Assembly: GCA_963971535.1 (NCBI GenBank)
Contig: OZ020593.1
Span: 19,981,681 to 20,045,680 of the forward strand
Direction: 5' to 3'
Source: Notolepis coatsorum
Lineage: Eukaryota; Chordata; Actinopteri; Aulopiformes; Paralepididae
Length of the DNA stretch: 64,000 bases
In this document: positions 63,541 to 64,000 of the stretch, piece after piece
Position numbering within the stretch: position 1 is the stretch's first letter
Layout of the letters: the number at the start of each line of letters is the position of its first letter
Program-made: the position numbers and the translations under genes
The notes under the pieces: generated by a model
The model's input: the letters and a program-made list of their open reading frames with translations, nothing else
The model's database searches: none
Told to the model about the DNA's origin: nothing

Positions 63541-64000
63541 TGGCAAAGCCCAATGGGCAACAACAGATGGCCATATAGACCTGCTAAATGTGACATTACT
63601 CAGTAATATGAGTACTCTCACAATGTAGTATCCAACTTTACTCTTCTAAAGTTTCACTTAAACATCCCCTGTTTTGTTGAGCATTAAAACCAAACAATGG
63701 ACCCCAATGCATCTTAACAACGGACACATTGTACAACGGGTACAGGTACTCAAAGATCATTCCCTGGATCCCTCGCACTTCTAAAGCAAATCACACAATG
63801 CAATTGTGTCCAACTTCACATGGAGACAAATAAAAGGTCACAAAATCTTTGATGTGGAATCAAAACAGTGTCACAAATCCAACTGAACGTCTCTCTCACA
63901 CAGTACCATGTGAGGTTGTTTTCATTGTCTGGGGATATTGGGGGATTAAAATGTACTCGGTAATGTTTGACATGTCTTTTTCTTGATATATGAACTGGTA
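63541..64000. other. Intronic sequence, no recognised feature
   Basis: No exon with FAM169 wording, no repeat recognised before the window ends. Confidence 0.45.

Overview
The window looks like a teleost fish chromosome. Spliced exons of a vertebrate FAM169-type gene sit in a background of fish-typical repeats: CR1/L2-group LINE reverse transcriptases, tRNA-derived SINEs, a V-SINE (DANA/Mermaid-like) piece, a Gmr1-like Gypsy element, a DIRS element, hAT-like MITEs with 8-bp target duplications and many tandem arrays. Species cannot be read from the sequence; the tandem-repeat load is high even for a fish. No bacterial-type genes, CRISPR, rRNA or intact tRNA genes were seen.

Layout. 1-8.8 kb: LINE fragments, one split by a full-length LTR retrotransposon (1755-8545) with near-identical 742-bp LTRs, gag-protease and integrase-RT-RNase H frames, and a 5-bp target duplication. 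8.8-24.3 kb: LINE graveyard (apurinic endonuclease, RT and C-terminal fragments on both strands), several split by hAT-like MITEs with perfect 8-bp duplications; the best LINE is 21339-24211 on the minus strand. 24.3-30.6 kb: microsatellites, a 2.1-kb minisatellite of about 90 copies of a 23-bp unit, two related MITEs and a solo LTR with a 5-bp duplication. 30.6-32.6 kb: the 3' half of a DIRS-type tyrosine-recombinase retrotransposon (minus strand) with its inverted repeat. 32.6-44.3 kb: mostly non-coding; a CpG-rich 160-bp block followed by a splice donor (33316/33317) is the best candidate for an untranslated first exon and promoter; then MITEs, SINEs and four minisatellites.

44.3-49.8 kb: two unrelated tandem arrays alternate (A-B-A-B-A) up to the splice acceptor of the exon carrying the FAM169-type start codon. 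49.8-62.6 kb: six plus-strand coding exons (49799-49935, 53258-53357, 53939-54024, 59275-59446, 61518-61697, 62499-62621) that join in phase into about 265 residues of a fam169a-like protein; the gene runs off the right edge. Its introns hold a 51-bp minisatellite interrupted by a palindromic hAT-like element, two (CA)n arrays flanking one exon, a 38-bp minisatellite, a long hairpin, MITEs and SINEs.

The only host gene supported is the fam169a-like gene. The other long open frames are transposon genes, their wrecks, or reading-frame by-products of tandem repeats. The features most worth following are the alternating arrays abutting the start-codon exon, the apparently young Gmr1-like element with a SCAN-like capsid, the DIRS inverted repeats, and the acetyltransferase-like motif in the FAM169 protein.
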